A stretch of 64,000 bases of DNA from Flexivirga oryzae (lineage in GTDB: Bacteria > Actinomycetota > Actinomycetes > Actinomycetales > Dermatophilaceae): NCBI RefSeq assembly GCF_014190805.1, contig NZ_JACHVQ010000001.1, positions 2,108,001-2,172,000 on the forward strand, given 5' to 3'. How positions within the stretch are numbered: position 1 is the first letter of the stretch; every line of letters starts with the position of its first letter. The notes under the pieces are model-generated. The model had not been told where the DNA came from and made no database searches. It worked only from the letters and a program-made list of their open reading frames with translations. The position numbers were made by a program, and so were the translations under genes. This document shows positions 49,766 to 58,854 of the stretch, in pieces.

Positions 49766-50656
49766 ATGAGTGCGCCGTCCCTCAACCCGGCGGTGGGCAT
49801 CGGCTACCGGCCTGTGCCGGGAGTTTTGGGGATCTCCCCGCACGGACTTCTCGCGGCGGTGGGCATCTTTGTCGGGTACTGGGCGCTGCGACGGCTGACG
49901 CGCCGGCACGACCTGCCATGGGATGTGCTCGAGCGGGCGATCCTGTGGGCGATACCCGCGGGAATCGTGGGAGCCCGTGCTGACTTCGTGCTGTCTCACC
50001 CTGGCCAGTTCGACTCCGTCGGCAGCGTGCTACAGATCTGGAACGGCGGCTTGGCCCTGTTCGGCGGGCTGATCGCCGCGATCACAGCGGCCCTCTTGGT
50101 GCTGCACCACCACCGCCTGCCACTACGTCTCGTGCTGGATCTTGCCGCCCCGGCAATCGCGCTGGCCATCGGCATCGGGCGCGTCGGCGACCTGCTGCTC
50201 ACCGATCACCTGGGCAAACCAACCACCTCGGTGTTCGCGCTGGCATACCGGGTGCCGTTCGGCGCCGACCTGGCGCCCGGGTTCGGTCCCAGCCCCGCAC
50301 GCCCCCCAGGCGATGGCGAATCCTGCGCCGACGTCGGACGGTTTTTCGCCGGGTGCAGCTATCACTTGACACCGGCGTACGACCTTGTCGGTGCCTTGAT
50401 CCTGAGCGCATTCCTGTGGTGGCTGCTGGTGCGTCGCCAGCACCCGGAAGGCGCCGTGTTCGCGCTGTTCGTCATCGGGTACGCCACCCAACGGCTCATG
50501 ATCGACGCCACCCGCGCCGTCGACGAACGGCCACTGTGGGGTATGACCGGCACGCAGCTGGTCGCGTTCGTCCTCGCGCTGGCCGGGGTGGCCTGCATCG
50601 GCTGGCTTTACACCCGGGAACGGTCGTTGCGCTGCGCACCCCGGCGCCTGACGTGA
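49766..50656 (+). CDS. lgt: Prolipoprotein diacylglyceryl transferase
   Basis: Lgt attaches diacylglycerol to the lipobox Cys of prolipoproteins. The 296-residue protein has seven or so membrane segments and the family segments ISPHGLLAAVGIFVGYWALR, VLQIWNGGLALFGGLIAA and IALAIGIGRVGDLLLTDHLG with the catalytic-region Arg (the usual GRxGNF is GRVGDL here), and HPEGAVFALFVIGYATQRL. An extra lgt in a metal island, just before a lipoprotein thioredoxin gene whose GTG overlaps its stop, suggests it serves the island's own lipoproteins. Confidence 0.9.
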   Translation: MSAPSLNPAVGIGYRPVPGVLGISPHGLLAAVGIFVGYWALRRLTRRHDLPWDVLERAILWAIPAGIVGARADFVLSHPGQFDSVGSVLQIWNGGLALFGGLIAAITAALLVLHHHRLPLRLVLDLAAPAIALAIGIGRVGDLLLTDHLGKPTTSVFALAYRVPFGADLAPGFGPSPARPPGDGESCADVGRFFAGCSYHLTPAYDLVGALILSAFLWWLLVRRQHPEGAVFALFVIGYATQRLMIDATRAVDERPLWGMTGTQLVAFVLALAGVACIGWLYTRERSLRCAPRRLT

Positions 50657-51279
50657 ATCGGCCCGATGTGCTCCGGCGCCACATGCTGCTGGCCGTGCTG
50701 GGCCTTGCCGGAACAGGTGCGCTGGCCGGCTGCGGCGCCACCAACCCGGACTCGGTCGCCGCACAGGCGCAGAGCGGCGACCAGAAAGGGTACGTCGCTG
50801 GCGACGGAACCGTCGCCCAGATCGCACCGGGTGACCGGGGCAAGCCGCTCCGGCTGGCCGGGGCGACCATCGACGGGGGCAGGTGGTCGCTGGCCGGCCG
50901 CACCGGGGGCGTCGTGGTCAACGTGTGGGGCTCCTGGTGCCCGCCGTGCATCCAGGAGACGCCGGACTTGAAGAAGGCCTACACCCGTTTGCGGGCGGCA
51001 CGACCGGGAGTCTCGTTCGTCGGCGTGGATAGTAAGGAATCGCCGGCGTCGGCGCAGTCCTTCGTCGTGAAGAACCGCATCCCCTACCCGTCGCTTGCCT
51101 ACGAAGGCGGCAAGTCGCTGCTGGCATTGCACGGGATGGCCCCGGCGACCCCGACCACCCTGGTCCTGGACCAGCAAGGGCGGATCGCGGCCCGGGTGCT
51201 TGGCCCGGTTGACGCGACGACCTTGGTCGGGCTCGTGCAGGACGTCATCCCCAGCACACCGGCCGTAGGTACCCGGTGA
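50653..51279 (+). CDS. TlpA/ResA-type thioredoxin lipoprotein
   Basis: After a short basic N-terminus and helix the lipobox LAGC gives a mature lipid-anchored Cys27. The thioredoxin fold has VNVWGSWCPPCIQETPDL with the redox pair Cys96/Cys99, VSFVGVDSKE and the cis-Pro region MAPATPTTLVLDQQGRI. ResA-like proteins reduce apocytochrome c cysteines before haem attachment. GTG 50653 overlaps the lgt stop and its end overlaps ccdA, so the partners are co-translated. Confidence 0.92.
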   Translation: MNRPDVLRRHMLLAVLGLAGTGALAGCGATNPDSVAAQAQSGDQKGYVAGDGTVAQIAPGDRGKPLRLAGATIDGGRWSLAGRTGGVVVNVWGSWCPPCIQETPDLKKAYTRLRAARPGVSFVGVDSKESPASAQSFVVKNRIPYPSLAYEGGKSLLALHGMAPATPTTLVLDQQGRIAARVLGPVDATTLVGLVQDVIPSTPAVGTR

Positions 51280-52019
51280 TCCAGCAACTGGCAGCGGGAC
51301 CATTCGTGCTGGCGCTGGCGGTGGCGGTGCTGGCCGGGCTGGTCTCGTTCGCCTCCCCGTGCGTGTTGCCGTTGGTACCCGGGTTCCTCGGCTACATCAC
51401 CGGCCTGTCTGACGTGGCGCTGGAACACCGCCGCCGGTCGCCGATGCTCCTCGGCGCGGTGTTGTTCGTGGCGGGGTTCTCCGCGGTGTACCTGTTGACC
51501 GCTGTGGCGATCTCCGCCCTGAGTCTGCGACTGCAGGCCCACCAACCACTGCTGCTGCGGATCGGCGGCGCACTGGTCCTGGTGATGGCCGTGCTGTTCC
51601 TGGGGGTCGGTAACCGGTTTGCCCGGGCACCGTCCTGGCGGCCCGCCGCAGGACTGGCCGGGGCACCACTGCTGGGGGCGGTCTTCGGGCTCGGATGGAG
51701 TCCGTGCCAGGGCCCGGCGCTGGCCGCGATCCTCGCGATGGCCGCGCCGTTGTCGGCGCAGGCCCACACGGTGAGCCGCGGCGCAGCGCTTGCCGCCGCC
51801 TACTGCGCCGGTCTCGGGGTGCCCTTCATCGTGATGGCGGGCGCCTACCAGCGTGCCGGACGCGTGAGCGGGTGGCTGGGCCGACACCATCGGCCGATCC
51901 AGGTCACCGGCGGCCTGGCCCTGGCCCTGGTCGGGACCCTGATGGTGACCGGCGTCTGGGAAGTCGCGATCACCTGGCTCCAGTCCCGGCTGGTGTCCCA
52001 ATTCCAGACGGTGCTGTAG
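51276..52019 (+). CDS. ccdA: Cytochrome c biogenesis thiol transporter CcdA
   Basis: The 247-residue protein has six membrane helices with the two transmembrane cysteines in LVSFASPCVLPLVPGFLGYI and VFGLGWSPCQGPALAAIL. CcdA carries reducing equivalents across the membrane to ResA-like thioredoxins. It starts at GTG 51276, four bases overlapping the TlpA gene, and is followed three bases after its stop by resB. Confidence 0.93.
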   Translation: MIQQLAAGPFVLALAVAVLAGLVSFASPCVLPLVPGFLGYITGLSDVALEHRRRSPMLLGAVLFVAGFSAVYLLTAVAISALSLRLQAHQPLLLRIGGALVLVMAVLFLGVGNRFARAPSWRPAAGLAGAPLLGAVFGLGWSPCQGPALAAILAMAAPLSAQAHTVSRGAALAAAYCAGLGVPFIVMAGAYQRAGRVSGWLGRHHRPIQVTGGLALALVGTLMVTGVWEVAITWLQSRLVSQFQTVL

Positions 52020-52022
52020 ATC

Positions 52023-53675
52023 ATGGCCACCGCACCCACCCGCGCAAAATCTCGCGCCCGTGACGTACGCCGGCCCCGACTCGGACCACTTGGGTGGGCC
52101 CGGTGGGTATGGCGCAACCTCACCAGCATGCGCACCGCGCTGTTCCTCCTGCTGCTCCTGGCCGTCGCAGCGGTCCCCGGGTCGGTGTTTCCGCAGCGCA
52201 ACATCGACGCCGGGAAAGTCACCCGGTACCTCGCAGCGCACCGAGGCAGCGGGCCATGGCTGGATCGGCTCGGCTTCTTCGACGTGTACGCCTCCCCGTG
52301 GTTCTCCGCGATCTACCTGCTGCTGTTCATCTCGTTGATCGGCTGCATCCTGCCCCGCACCCGGGTCCACCTGCGCGCGCTGGCCTCCCGACCCCCGAAG
52401 CCACCGCGCCGACTGGACCGCCTTCCCGCACACACCCAAATCGTCACCGCCGTGTCAGCAGAGCAGGCGTTGGGGGCGGCCCGGCAAGCGTTGCGCGGCC
52501 GGCCCGGCCGGCTGGGCCGGCTCGGGAAGGGCCGCGGCAGGTTCCGCGTTCACGGCCACGACCCCGCGACCTTGTCCGCCGAGAGCGGCTACCTGCGCGA
52601 GACCGGCAACCTGGCGTTCCACGTCGGCCTGTGCTTGGTCATCGTCGGCGTGGCGATCGGTCACCTGTGGAGCTGGCGCGCCGACGTCATCGTTCCCGAA
52701 GGCAGCGGATTCTCCACCGCACTGGGCTCGCTGGACACGTTCAGCGCCGGACCCCTGGTCGATCCGGCCGACCTGCCCTCGTTCAACCTGACAGTCACCA
52801 AGATGAACGTCACCTTCGAAGACAAGGTCGGCGGCAGCCAATTCGGCAAGCCGCGCACGTTTCTGGCCGACACCACCGTGGACACCGGCACCGGCCGACC
52901 ACACCCGGCGCAGATCGCGGTCAACAGCCCGTTGCGGATCGGCGACGCGCAAGTGTTCCTGTTGGGCAACGGGTACGCACCGGTCCTGACCGTCCGCGAC
53001 GCCAAGGGCGCGGTCGTCTATCAGGAGGCCACCCCGTTCCTGCCGCAGGACGGTAATTACCTGTCCACCGGCGTCGTCAAAGTCACCACCGCCGCACCCC
53101 AGCAGCTGGGGCTGGACGGGTTGTTCCTGCCCACCGCCGACCAGAACTTCACCCGAGGACCCACCTCTTTGTTCCCCGGGCTACGCAATCCGGTCCTGGT
53201 GGCGTCGGTGTGGACCGGGAACCTGTTCCCCGGCAACGCACCCCAGTCCGTGTACACACTGAACACCAGCCAGATGAAACGGCTGAGCAAGCCCAGCGGG
53301 GCGCCTCTGCTGATCCACCTGGCACCCGGTCAAACCGTCCAACTACCCGACGGCCGTGGCTCGATCAGCTTCGACCGGACCGTTCGCTGGGCCGGCCTGT
53401 CGGTGCGGCACACCCCCGGCAAAACCCTCACGCTGCTGGCTGCACTGGCCGCGGCCGCTGGACTGATCACCTCCCTGCTGGTCAAGCGGCGCCGCGTCTT
53501 CATCCGCGTCAGCACGCCCGACCCGAGCGCGGGGGACCAGCCGGGGTCTGTCGTGCTGACCATCGGGGCATTGGCCAAGGGCACCGACCCCACCCTCACC
53601 GCCGTGGTGCAACAGCTCGCCGACCACATCGCACGCCTGACCGACCAGGCGCCCACCGACAGGAGACAGGAATGA
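52023..53675 (+). CDS. resB: Cytochrome c biogenesis protein ResB (Ccs1)
   Basis: The 550-residue protein has N-terminal helices with LTSMRTALFLLLLLAVAAVP, GSVFPQRNID and FFDVYASPWFSAIYLLLFIS, a third helix at GNLAFHVGLCLVIVGVAIGH (conserved His), a large outer domain, and a final helix before a cytoplasmic tail. It is the apocytochrome-binding half of the System II haem ligation complex. It overlaps ccsB by four bases. Confidence 0.93.
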   Translation: MATAPTRAKSRARDVRRPRLGPLGWARWVWRNLTSMRTALFLLLLLAVAAVPGSVFPQRNIDAGKVTRYLAAHRGSGPWLDRLGFFDVYASPWFSAIYLLLFISLIGCILPRTRVHLRALASRPPKPPRRLDRLPAHTQIVTAVSAEQALGAARQALRGRPGRLGRLGKGRGRFRVHGHDPATLSAESGYLRETGNLAFHVGLCLVIVGVAIGHLWSWRADVIVPEGSGFSTALGSLDTFSAGPLVDPADLPSFNLTVTKMNVTFEDKVGGSQFGKPRTFLADTTVDTGTGRPHPAQIAVNSPLRIGDAQVFLLGNGYAPVLTVRDAKGAVVYQEATPFLPQDGNYLSTGVVKVTTAAPQQLGLDGLFLPTADQNFTRGPTSLFPGLRNPVLVASVWTGNLFPGNAPQSVYTLNTSQMKRLSKPSGAPLLIHLAPGQTVQLPDGRGSISFDRTVRWAGLSVRHTPGKTLTLLAALAAAAGLITSLLVKRRRVFIRVSTPDPSAGDQPGSVVLTIGALAKGTDPTLTAVVQQLADHIARLTDQAPTDRRQE

Positions 53676-54685
53676 TCCATCCCGCCCTTGCCCCGTACGC
53701 CAACCTGGCCGTCTACACCGCCATGGGCCTGTTCACCGTCACTCTGGTCTGCTTCGCCCTCTACCTGGCCGCCCGCACCCGACCCCTATCCGCGGCCCCA
53801 ACCGCGGCCGCAGACACCCGCACGCCCGTCGCGGCAGGCCGTCACCCAGCCACCGACCGACTCGCCGTTGCGACCGGCGACAGCCCACCGGTCACCGGAG
53901 GAGACGACGCACCCAGCGATTCCAGACGCGCCCGGCAGATCGCAGCCGTCGCGCTCAACCTCACCTACCTGGGCGCCGCCTGCCTGCTGGCCGCGGTCGT
54001 GCTGCGCGGCATCACCGTGATGCGACCTCCCAACGGCAACATGTACGAGTTCACCATCGCAGCCAGCGCGGCCGCCGCCACCGTCTACGCTGCCCTGGCC
54101 AGAAGCCGCCACTGGGAATGGCTCGGGGCATTCGTCACCGGATTGATCCTGGCCGCCCTGATGGCCGCCGTGCTGCTGTTCTACACCGGCGCCGCCCAAC
54201 TCTTGCCCGCGCTGCAAAGCTACTGGCTCGGCATCCACGTCACCATCGCCATCTGCGCCGTCGGGTTCTTCACCATCGCGTTCCCACTCAGCCTGCTACA
54301 ACTGGCCCAGCGCCGCCGCAACACCCGCCCCACCATGGCCGGGCACCGGCTGCTCGCAGTCGTTCCGGACGCTGAGACCCTGGAGCGCGCCGCCTACGGC
54401 ATGAACATCGTCGGCTTCATCCTGTGGACCTTCACCCTCATCACCGGAGCCATCTGGGCGCAGGAAGCCTGGGGCGCCTACTGGCAGTGGGACCCCAAAG
54501 AAGTCTGGACCTTCATCGTCTGGATCGTGTTCGCCGCACACCTGCACGGCCGCGCCACTGCTGGCTGGCAATCCAAGCGCGCCACCTACATCGCTCTGGC
54601 TGGATACGTGGCCGTGGTGGCCAACTTCACCCTGGTGAATCTGTCGTCCACCTTCGCCGGTATGCACAACTACTCCGGTATGTAA
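53672..54685 (+). CDS. ccsB: Cytochrome c biogenesis protein CcsB/CcsA (ResC)
   Basis: The 337-residue haem-handling protein has eight or so helices, the NMYEFTIAASAAAATVYAAL segment and the tryptophan-rich haem motif WGAYWQWDPKEVWTFIVWIV flanked by conserved His in YWLGIHVTIAI and VFAAHLHGRA. With ResB it exports haem and attaches it to CxxCH motifs. The N-terminus holds an unusually long Pro/Thr/Ala-rich linker between helices one and two. Confidence 0.94.
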   Translation: MIHPALAPYANLAVYTAMGLFTVTLVCFALYLAARTRPLSAAPTAAADTRTPVAAGRHPATDRLAVATGDSPPVTGGDDAPSDSRRARQIAAVALNLTYLGAACLLAAVVLRGITVMRPPNGNMYEFTIAASAAAATVYAALARSRHWEWLGAFVTGLILAALMAAVLLFYTGAAQLLPALQSYWLGIHVTIAICAVGFFTIAFPLSLLQLAQRRRNTRPTMAGHRLLAVVPDAETLERAAYGMNIVGFILWTFTLITGAIWAQEAWGAYWQWDPKEVWTFIVWIVFAAHLHGRATAGWQSKRATYIALAGYVAVVANFTLVNLSSTFAGMHNYSGM

Positions 54686-54761
54686 CGAAAGGGCTCTATG
54701 ACCCACCGAGCACACCTGGCCACGAAACTGGTGCGGCTGTCATATGCCGCACCCTGGCGGA

Positions 54762-55307
54762 TCAGTGCCGCTGCATGAGTAGATCTGCGCGTCCCTGCTG
54801 CCGGAGTTCCAGGACAACCATCGCGGCGATTGCGATGGCGTACGCGATACGTCGACGTCTTGGGGTCCAGGCGAAACGAACTCCGATCCAGCGGTGCGTC
54901 GCCAGACCGACGAGGAGCCGCACCAGAGCCAATGCCGCCGCTACGGTGGCCAGGACCCCTAGCGGGTTATACCGCCACGCCGCCTGGAGATTGCCTTGAG
55001 CTGTCAGTCGCGCTGCCCTGGTCCCGCCGCACAGCGGATCCATAATGCCCGCGTAGTGGAACGGGCTGTGAATGTCGACCGGCGGCAGGCCGAAGATGGC
55101 CATCGTCACTGCGACGACCAGGCCAGCGATGCCCGTGATGCTCAGCACCAGCATCTGGTCGGACCGGTCGATCCTGATCGAGACGGGCACCCCCTCAGGA
55201 GCAACAGATTTGAGCACCACGCCTCCCAACGCACAAGCGTCCACGGACGAGCCCGGCTTGTCCGACTCGGTTTCTTCGTAGCCGATGCTACCGACCATCG
55301 CGATCAC
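54762..55307 (-). CDS. DUF2752 family membrane protein
   Basis: The 181-residue protein has helices around SITGIAGLVVAVTMAIFGLP and LGVLATVAAALALVRLLVGL, with the DUF2752 hallmark HYAGIMDPLCGGTRAARLTA and AWRYNPLG between. Function of the family is unknown. The first 45 residues may be an over-extension; ATG/GTG starts further in would still keep the domain. It faces the cytochrome genes. Confidence 0.85.
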   Translation of the reverse strand: MIAMVGSIGYEETESDKPGSSVDACALGGVVLKSVAPEGVPVSIRIDRSDQMLVLSITGIAGLVVAVTMAIFGLPPVDIHSPFHYAGIMDPLCGGTRAARLTAQGNLQAAWRYNPLGVLATVAAALALVRLLVGLATHRWIGVRFAWTPRRRRIAYAIAIAAMVVLELRQQGRADLLMQRH

Positions 55308-55497
55308 GTGTCCGGAGGCGTGTTAGCCCGTGGAACTGTCCCGATGTTCGTCCAAGAACGGCTGAGCCGACGCGGTCGCACACGCCGACTTCCGCGTCCG
55401 GTTGAGCGCCAAGGCGCTGCCGTGTGGCTAGTCAGTGCTCGGTACCCTTCCCCCGTGCGGTTACGCAGCCCACATCCATCAGCTGAGGTAGAAATCG

Positions 55498-56358
55498 TTG
55501 AGTAGCTACGCAGGGCGTCACCGCGCGCAATCCCCGGTGGGGCGTCACCGCGCTCAGGCACGCACCCTTCTCGGCCGCCACAAGGTCGCGCTACCGGTGG
55601 TCGCCGCGGCGACCGCATCCGCGGTCGCGGCCGGAGTCGCGGCCAGTGCGGCACCGCTCGGCCTGATTGGTCAGAGCGGGAGTCGCTCGGCCGCAGTCGC
55701 GAGCCAACGACAGACGGTCGATTCCGCACTAACGCGAGCGCCCATGTCGGCCGCTGATCGGCCCGCGTCGACGAAGGCCCCGATGACAGCGGCAGCACGA
55801 GACCGGGCCGCGTCCCGGGATCAGATTCGGACCACGCCCAGCAGCACGAACGTGCCGCGTCCTTCCACCGCCAAGTCAACGCGCGCTCCTGACACCGCAA
55901 CCCAGCAGCACGCAGAACACCCCACGACAAGCAGCACCAGGCGCCGTCAGCCCGAATGGGTGTGCGCAATCGCCGGGTGTGGCGGAACATTCACCTCCGG
56001 GTTCGGCTCCCGGGTCTCACCCGGCGGTATCGGTTCGACATATCACCAAGGTGACGATTTCGCTGCACCCATCGGTACGCCGGTGCGAGCACTACACGAC
56101 GGCGTGGTCTCTGCTGCCGGATGGAACGGCGGGGCCGGCCTGCGCGTCGCGATCGAGCTCGGCAACGGCACTAGTGCCATCTACGCACACTTGTCCCGGC
56201 AACTGGTCGCGCCCGGCGCCCGGGTATCCGCAGGCCAAGTCGTTGCCTACTCGGGCAACACTGGGAACTCCACCGGACCGCACCTTCATCTGGAGATCCA
56301 CACCGGCGGCGCGGCCATCGATCCGTTGCCATGGCTGCGTACGCGCGGCATCTTCTAG
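55498..56358 (+). CDS. Exported M23-family peptidase (LytM-like)
   Basis: An N-terminal membrane or signal segment (VALPVVAAATASAVAAGVAA) is followed by a Thr/Ser/Arg-rich linker and a C-terminal LytM domain: TSGFGSRVSPGGIGSTYHQG, DDFAAPIGTPVRALHDGVV, IYAHLSRQL and GPHLHLEIHTGG with the zinc His residues. It should cut peptidoglycan cross-links or bind them. The likely start is TTG 55498, with GAGG about eight bases upstream. Confidence 0.9.
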   Translation: MSSYAGRHRAQSPVGRHRAQARTLLGRHKVALPVVAAATASAVAAGVAASAAPLGLIGQSGSRSAAVASQRQTVDSALTRAPMSAADRPASTKAPMTAAARDRAASRDQIRTTPSSTNVPRPSTAKSTRAPDTATQQHAEHPTTSSTRRRQPEWVCAIAGCGGTFTSGFGSRVSPGGIGSTYHQGDDFAAPIGTPVRALHDGVVSAAGWNGGAGLRVAIELGNGTSAIYAHLSRQLVAPGARVSAGQVVAYSGNTGNSTGPHLHLEIHTGGAAIDPLPWLRTRGIF

Positions 56359-56454
56359 CAAAGAGTCAACCCGCGCAACGGTCGCGCTGGCTGAGTAGGC
56401 GCGGGACGAACCGCGGTCGCCGGTGGACGCATCCGGCGTTGACCACAGACTTAG

Positions 56455-56862
56455 TCAGCGCTGCAGGGCCGTAACTCGGTGCGCGACAGCGGCACGAAAG
56501 TGCGGACACGTCCCGATGTCCTCGTGGTCGCATTCCAGAGCGCACTCGATCAGGGCGAGGCAGGCCTGGGCTGCCGCGATGCGGTTTCTCAGTTCAGCGC
56601 GATGCTCATGGAGGACGGCGGTCCGCTGCTGTGCCGATCCGGTAGTCATCGCTCGGATCTCCCCGAGCCCCAGCCCGGCCTCCTTGGCCAGCAAAATCGT
56701 GGCCACGCGATACACATCATCGGGCCGGTAGCGGCGGTGGCCAGCGGTGGACCGCTGTGGCGACAGGAGATCCTCGGACTCCCAATGACGTAGAACGTGC
56801 CTAGCGACACCGGACCGGGCCGCCAGCTCGCCTATGGTCCAAACGGCAGCCGTTGACTTCAT
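56455..56862 (-). CDS. MerR-family regulator
   Basis: The 135-residue protein has WTIGELAARSGVARHVLRHW, ESEDLLSPQRSTAGHRRYRP, DDVYRVATILLAKEAGLGLG and a coiled dimer helix; near the end are clustered His/Cys (ALECDHEDIGTCPHFRAAV) that may bind a metal. ATG 56862 gives a normal N-terminus; an upstream ATG 56892 is possible. It is divergent from a methyltransferase gene whose start lies 29 bases away. Confidence 0.87.
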   Translation of the reverse strand: MKSTAAVWTIGELAARSGVARHVLRHWESEDLLSPQRSTAGHRRYRPDDVYRVATILLAKEAGLGLGEIRAMTTGSAQQRTAVLHEHRAELRNRIAAAQACLALIECALECDHEDIGTCPHFRAAVAHRVTALQR

Positions 56863-56884
56863 GTCGACATTAAGAACGATCCTG
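56853..56884 (+). promoter_or_regulatory. Possible MerR-type promoter with ATGTCGACAT dyad
   Basis: TTGACT (56853-56858) is followed after 19 bases by GATCCT (56878-56883), a weak -10. The 19-base spacer contains the perfect palindrome ATGTCGACAT (56861-56870). The predicted start point falls at the methyltransferase ATG 56891. The layout is like the one at 35149-35180, but the -10 match is poor. Confidence 0.45.
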
Positions 56885-56890
56885 GTCGTC

Positions 56891-57664
56891 ATGTCAACGA
56901 GACCATCACCAACGGCCGCCGAGCGACACGAGACAACGTCGATGATCCGCATGCTCGACATTGCGGACGAGATGCCCGAAGCCATCCGCGTCCGACACTT
57001 CACCTACGAACTCCTGGCCCTCGATCACCGCACCCAAGTCATCGACGTGGGCTGCGGCACCGGCCTGGCGGCGGCCGAGATGTCCCGCACAGCTTCCCAA
57101 ACCATTGCGCTCGACCCCGACCAATTGATGGTGCAGACCGCCTCATCGCGATGGCCGGAGTTGGACGTACGGCGAGGAGTTGCAGAGCACCTACCGTTAT
57201 CCGAGGGCTCGGTGACGGCGTACCGCTCCGACAAGGTTTTCCACATGCTGGCCGACCCTGGACGAGCGGTGGCCGAGGCGCATCGCGTCCTTGCTCCTGG
57301 AGGCAGAATCGTATTGGTCGGTCAGGACTGGGACGGCATCATGATCGATGCGGCCGATGCCGGCCTGTCACGAGCGATCGTCCAGGCGCGAGCGGACTCC
57401 ATTCCGAGCCCTCGCGCGGCCCGTCGATATCGAAGTCTGTTGCTTGATGGCGGTTTCGCTGAGGTGGCTGTCCAGGGCTTCCTCGGCGCATTGATCCACC
57501 CGTCAATGGTCAACATAGCCATCGGCTTCGCTCAAGCCGCCGCATCGACGGGAGCTGTAACGGCCAGCGAAGCGCAGAACTTCATTCGCGATCAACAGCA
57601 GCGAGCTGCGCAGGACCGGTTCTCGGTGGGCCTGCCTGTATGGGTCGCTGCGGCGACGCGATGA
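56891..57664 (+). CDS. SAM-dependent methyltransferase
   Basis: The 257-residue protein has HRTQVIDVGCGTGLAAAEMS (SAM motif), ALDPDQLMVQTASSRW, GVAEHLPLSEGSVTAYRSDK and HRVLAPGGRIVLVGQDWDG. A C-terminal helical region follows. It is of the UbiE/arsenite-like class I fold but without an obvious substrate motif. It is divergent from and probably controlled by the MerR gene, with overlapping control sequence. Confidence 0.85.
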   Translation: MSTRPSPTAAERHETTSMIRMLDIADEMPEAIRVRHFTYELLALDHRTQVIDVGCGTGLAAAEMSRTASQTIALDPDQLMVQTASSRWPELDVRRGVAEHLPLSEGSVTAYRSDKVFHMLADPGRAVAEAHRVLAPGGRIVLVGQDWDGIMIDAADAGLSRAIVQARADSIPSPRAARRYRSLLLDGGFAEVAVQGFLGALIHPSMVNIAIGFAQAAASTGAVTASEAQNFIRDQQQRAAQDRFSVGLPVWVAAATR

Positions 57665-57726
57665 GGTGACCTCGGGCATCCCCGGTCATCTGCGATCACG
57701 TGGCCGCGTGTGCGTGAGGGACGAGA

Positions 57727-58854
57727 TCAACGATGCAGCCGACGGGGCAGCGTGAAGGTGAAGCGCGCGCCGGCGCCGGGACCGTCGCTGTCGGCGGTGA
57801 GCGTTCCATGGTGGGCTCGGGCAATGACGCGGGAGATGGTGAGTCCGATGCCGCTGCCGGTGCTGTCACGGTCTCGCGCGAGTCTCCCGCGGTAGAAGCG
57901 TTCGAAGATGTGCGGCAACTGGTCAGCGGGGATGCCGTCGCCGGTGTCGATCACGGCAATTCGTATTGACCCAGTGTCGATGGTGGTCTGGACGGTCACG
58001 CCGCCACCGGGTGGAGTATGGCGCAACGCGTTGATCAGCACATTTGTCAGTGCCTGGGCGAACCGCTGGAAGTCGACGAGAACCTCGGCGTCAGCACGGT
58101 CACTGATGGCGCTGCGCAGCTGGACACCCTTGCCGACGTACCGAGGGCGCAGGCTTTCGACTGCCGCCTGGACGACCAGCTGAACGGGCGTGCGTTCGAG
58201 GTCCAGTCCGAGTTCGCCTTCTTCGGCACGTGATACGTCGTTCAGATCCTCGGCGAGTCGGTGCAGCCGGGTGATCTGGTCCCGGAAGACCCGTGCCGGC
58301 TCCGGGCCCCACCCGGTGACGCCGTCGTCGAGACCGTCGAGGTATGCCTCCAGCGTCGCGATCGGGGTGCGCAGCTCGTGGGCGAGATCGGCCAGGAGTC
58401 GGTGCCTGGTCGACTCTGTGTGTTGCAGGCGCTCGGCGACCTGATTGAACGTCCCTGTCAGGGATGCCAGCTCCGGACCCGCGGCCGCCGGCGTCGCTCG
58501 GGCGCTGTAGTCCCCATAGGAAATGCGTTCGGCGACAGCCGCCAGTTGCACCACCGGGCGAGTCAGCCGGCGGGACAGATACCAAGTGACGGCGATAGCG
58601 GCGATCAGCGCGATGAGGACGGCCATGCCGAGCGCAATCGTGTTGGCACTGGTGTAAGCGCGCTCGATGTGCCTCAACTCGGGGGTGTTCGGCCTCTCCC
58701 CCGCCATCAGCAGATGATGATGGAACAACGGGGGCCCCACGATCGCGGCGACCCCGGCGGCCGTGATCGCGCCGCAGGTGACGACCAGCCCCTGTGCGAG
58801 CAGGAGCCGAGTCGCGATGCCCGGACCACTACCGCGCGTAGCTGGCCACTTCAT
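57727..58854 (-). CDS. Sensor histidine kinase
   Basis: The 375-residue protein has two membrane helices (about 13-40 and 71-93) around a very short outer loop containing PLFHHHLLM, then HAMP, the H-box LLADLAHELRTPIATLEAYL (His159), the N-box LTNVLINALRHTPPGGGV and G-boxes IDTGDGIPADQLPHIFERFY and STGSGIGLTISRVIARAH. Three adjacent His in the outer loop suggest metal sensing. Its start overlaps the response regulator stop as ATGA-like coupling. In this setting copper is the likely signal. Confidence 0.9.
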   Translation of the reverse strand: MKWPATRGSGPGIATRLLLAQGLVVTCGAITAAGVAAIVGPPLFHHHLLMAGERPNTPELRHIERAYTSANTIALGMAVLIALIAAIAVTWYLSRRLTRPVVQLAAVAERISYGDYSARATPAAAGPELASLTGTFNQVAERLQHTESTRHRLLADLAHELRTPIATLEAYLDGLDDGVTGWGPEPARVFRDQITRLHRLAEDLNDVSRAEEGELGLDLERTPVQLVVQAAVESLRPRYVGKGVQLRSAISDRADAEVLVDFQRFAQALTNVLINALRHTPPGGGVTVQTTIDTGSIRIAVIDTGDGIPADQLPHIFERFYRGRLARDRDSTGSGIGLTISRVIARAHHGTLTADSDGPGAGARFTFTLPRRLHR

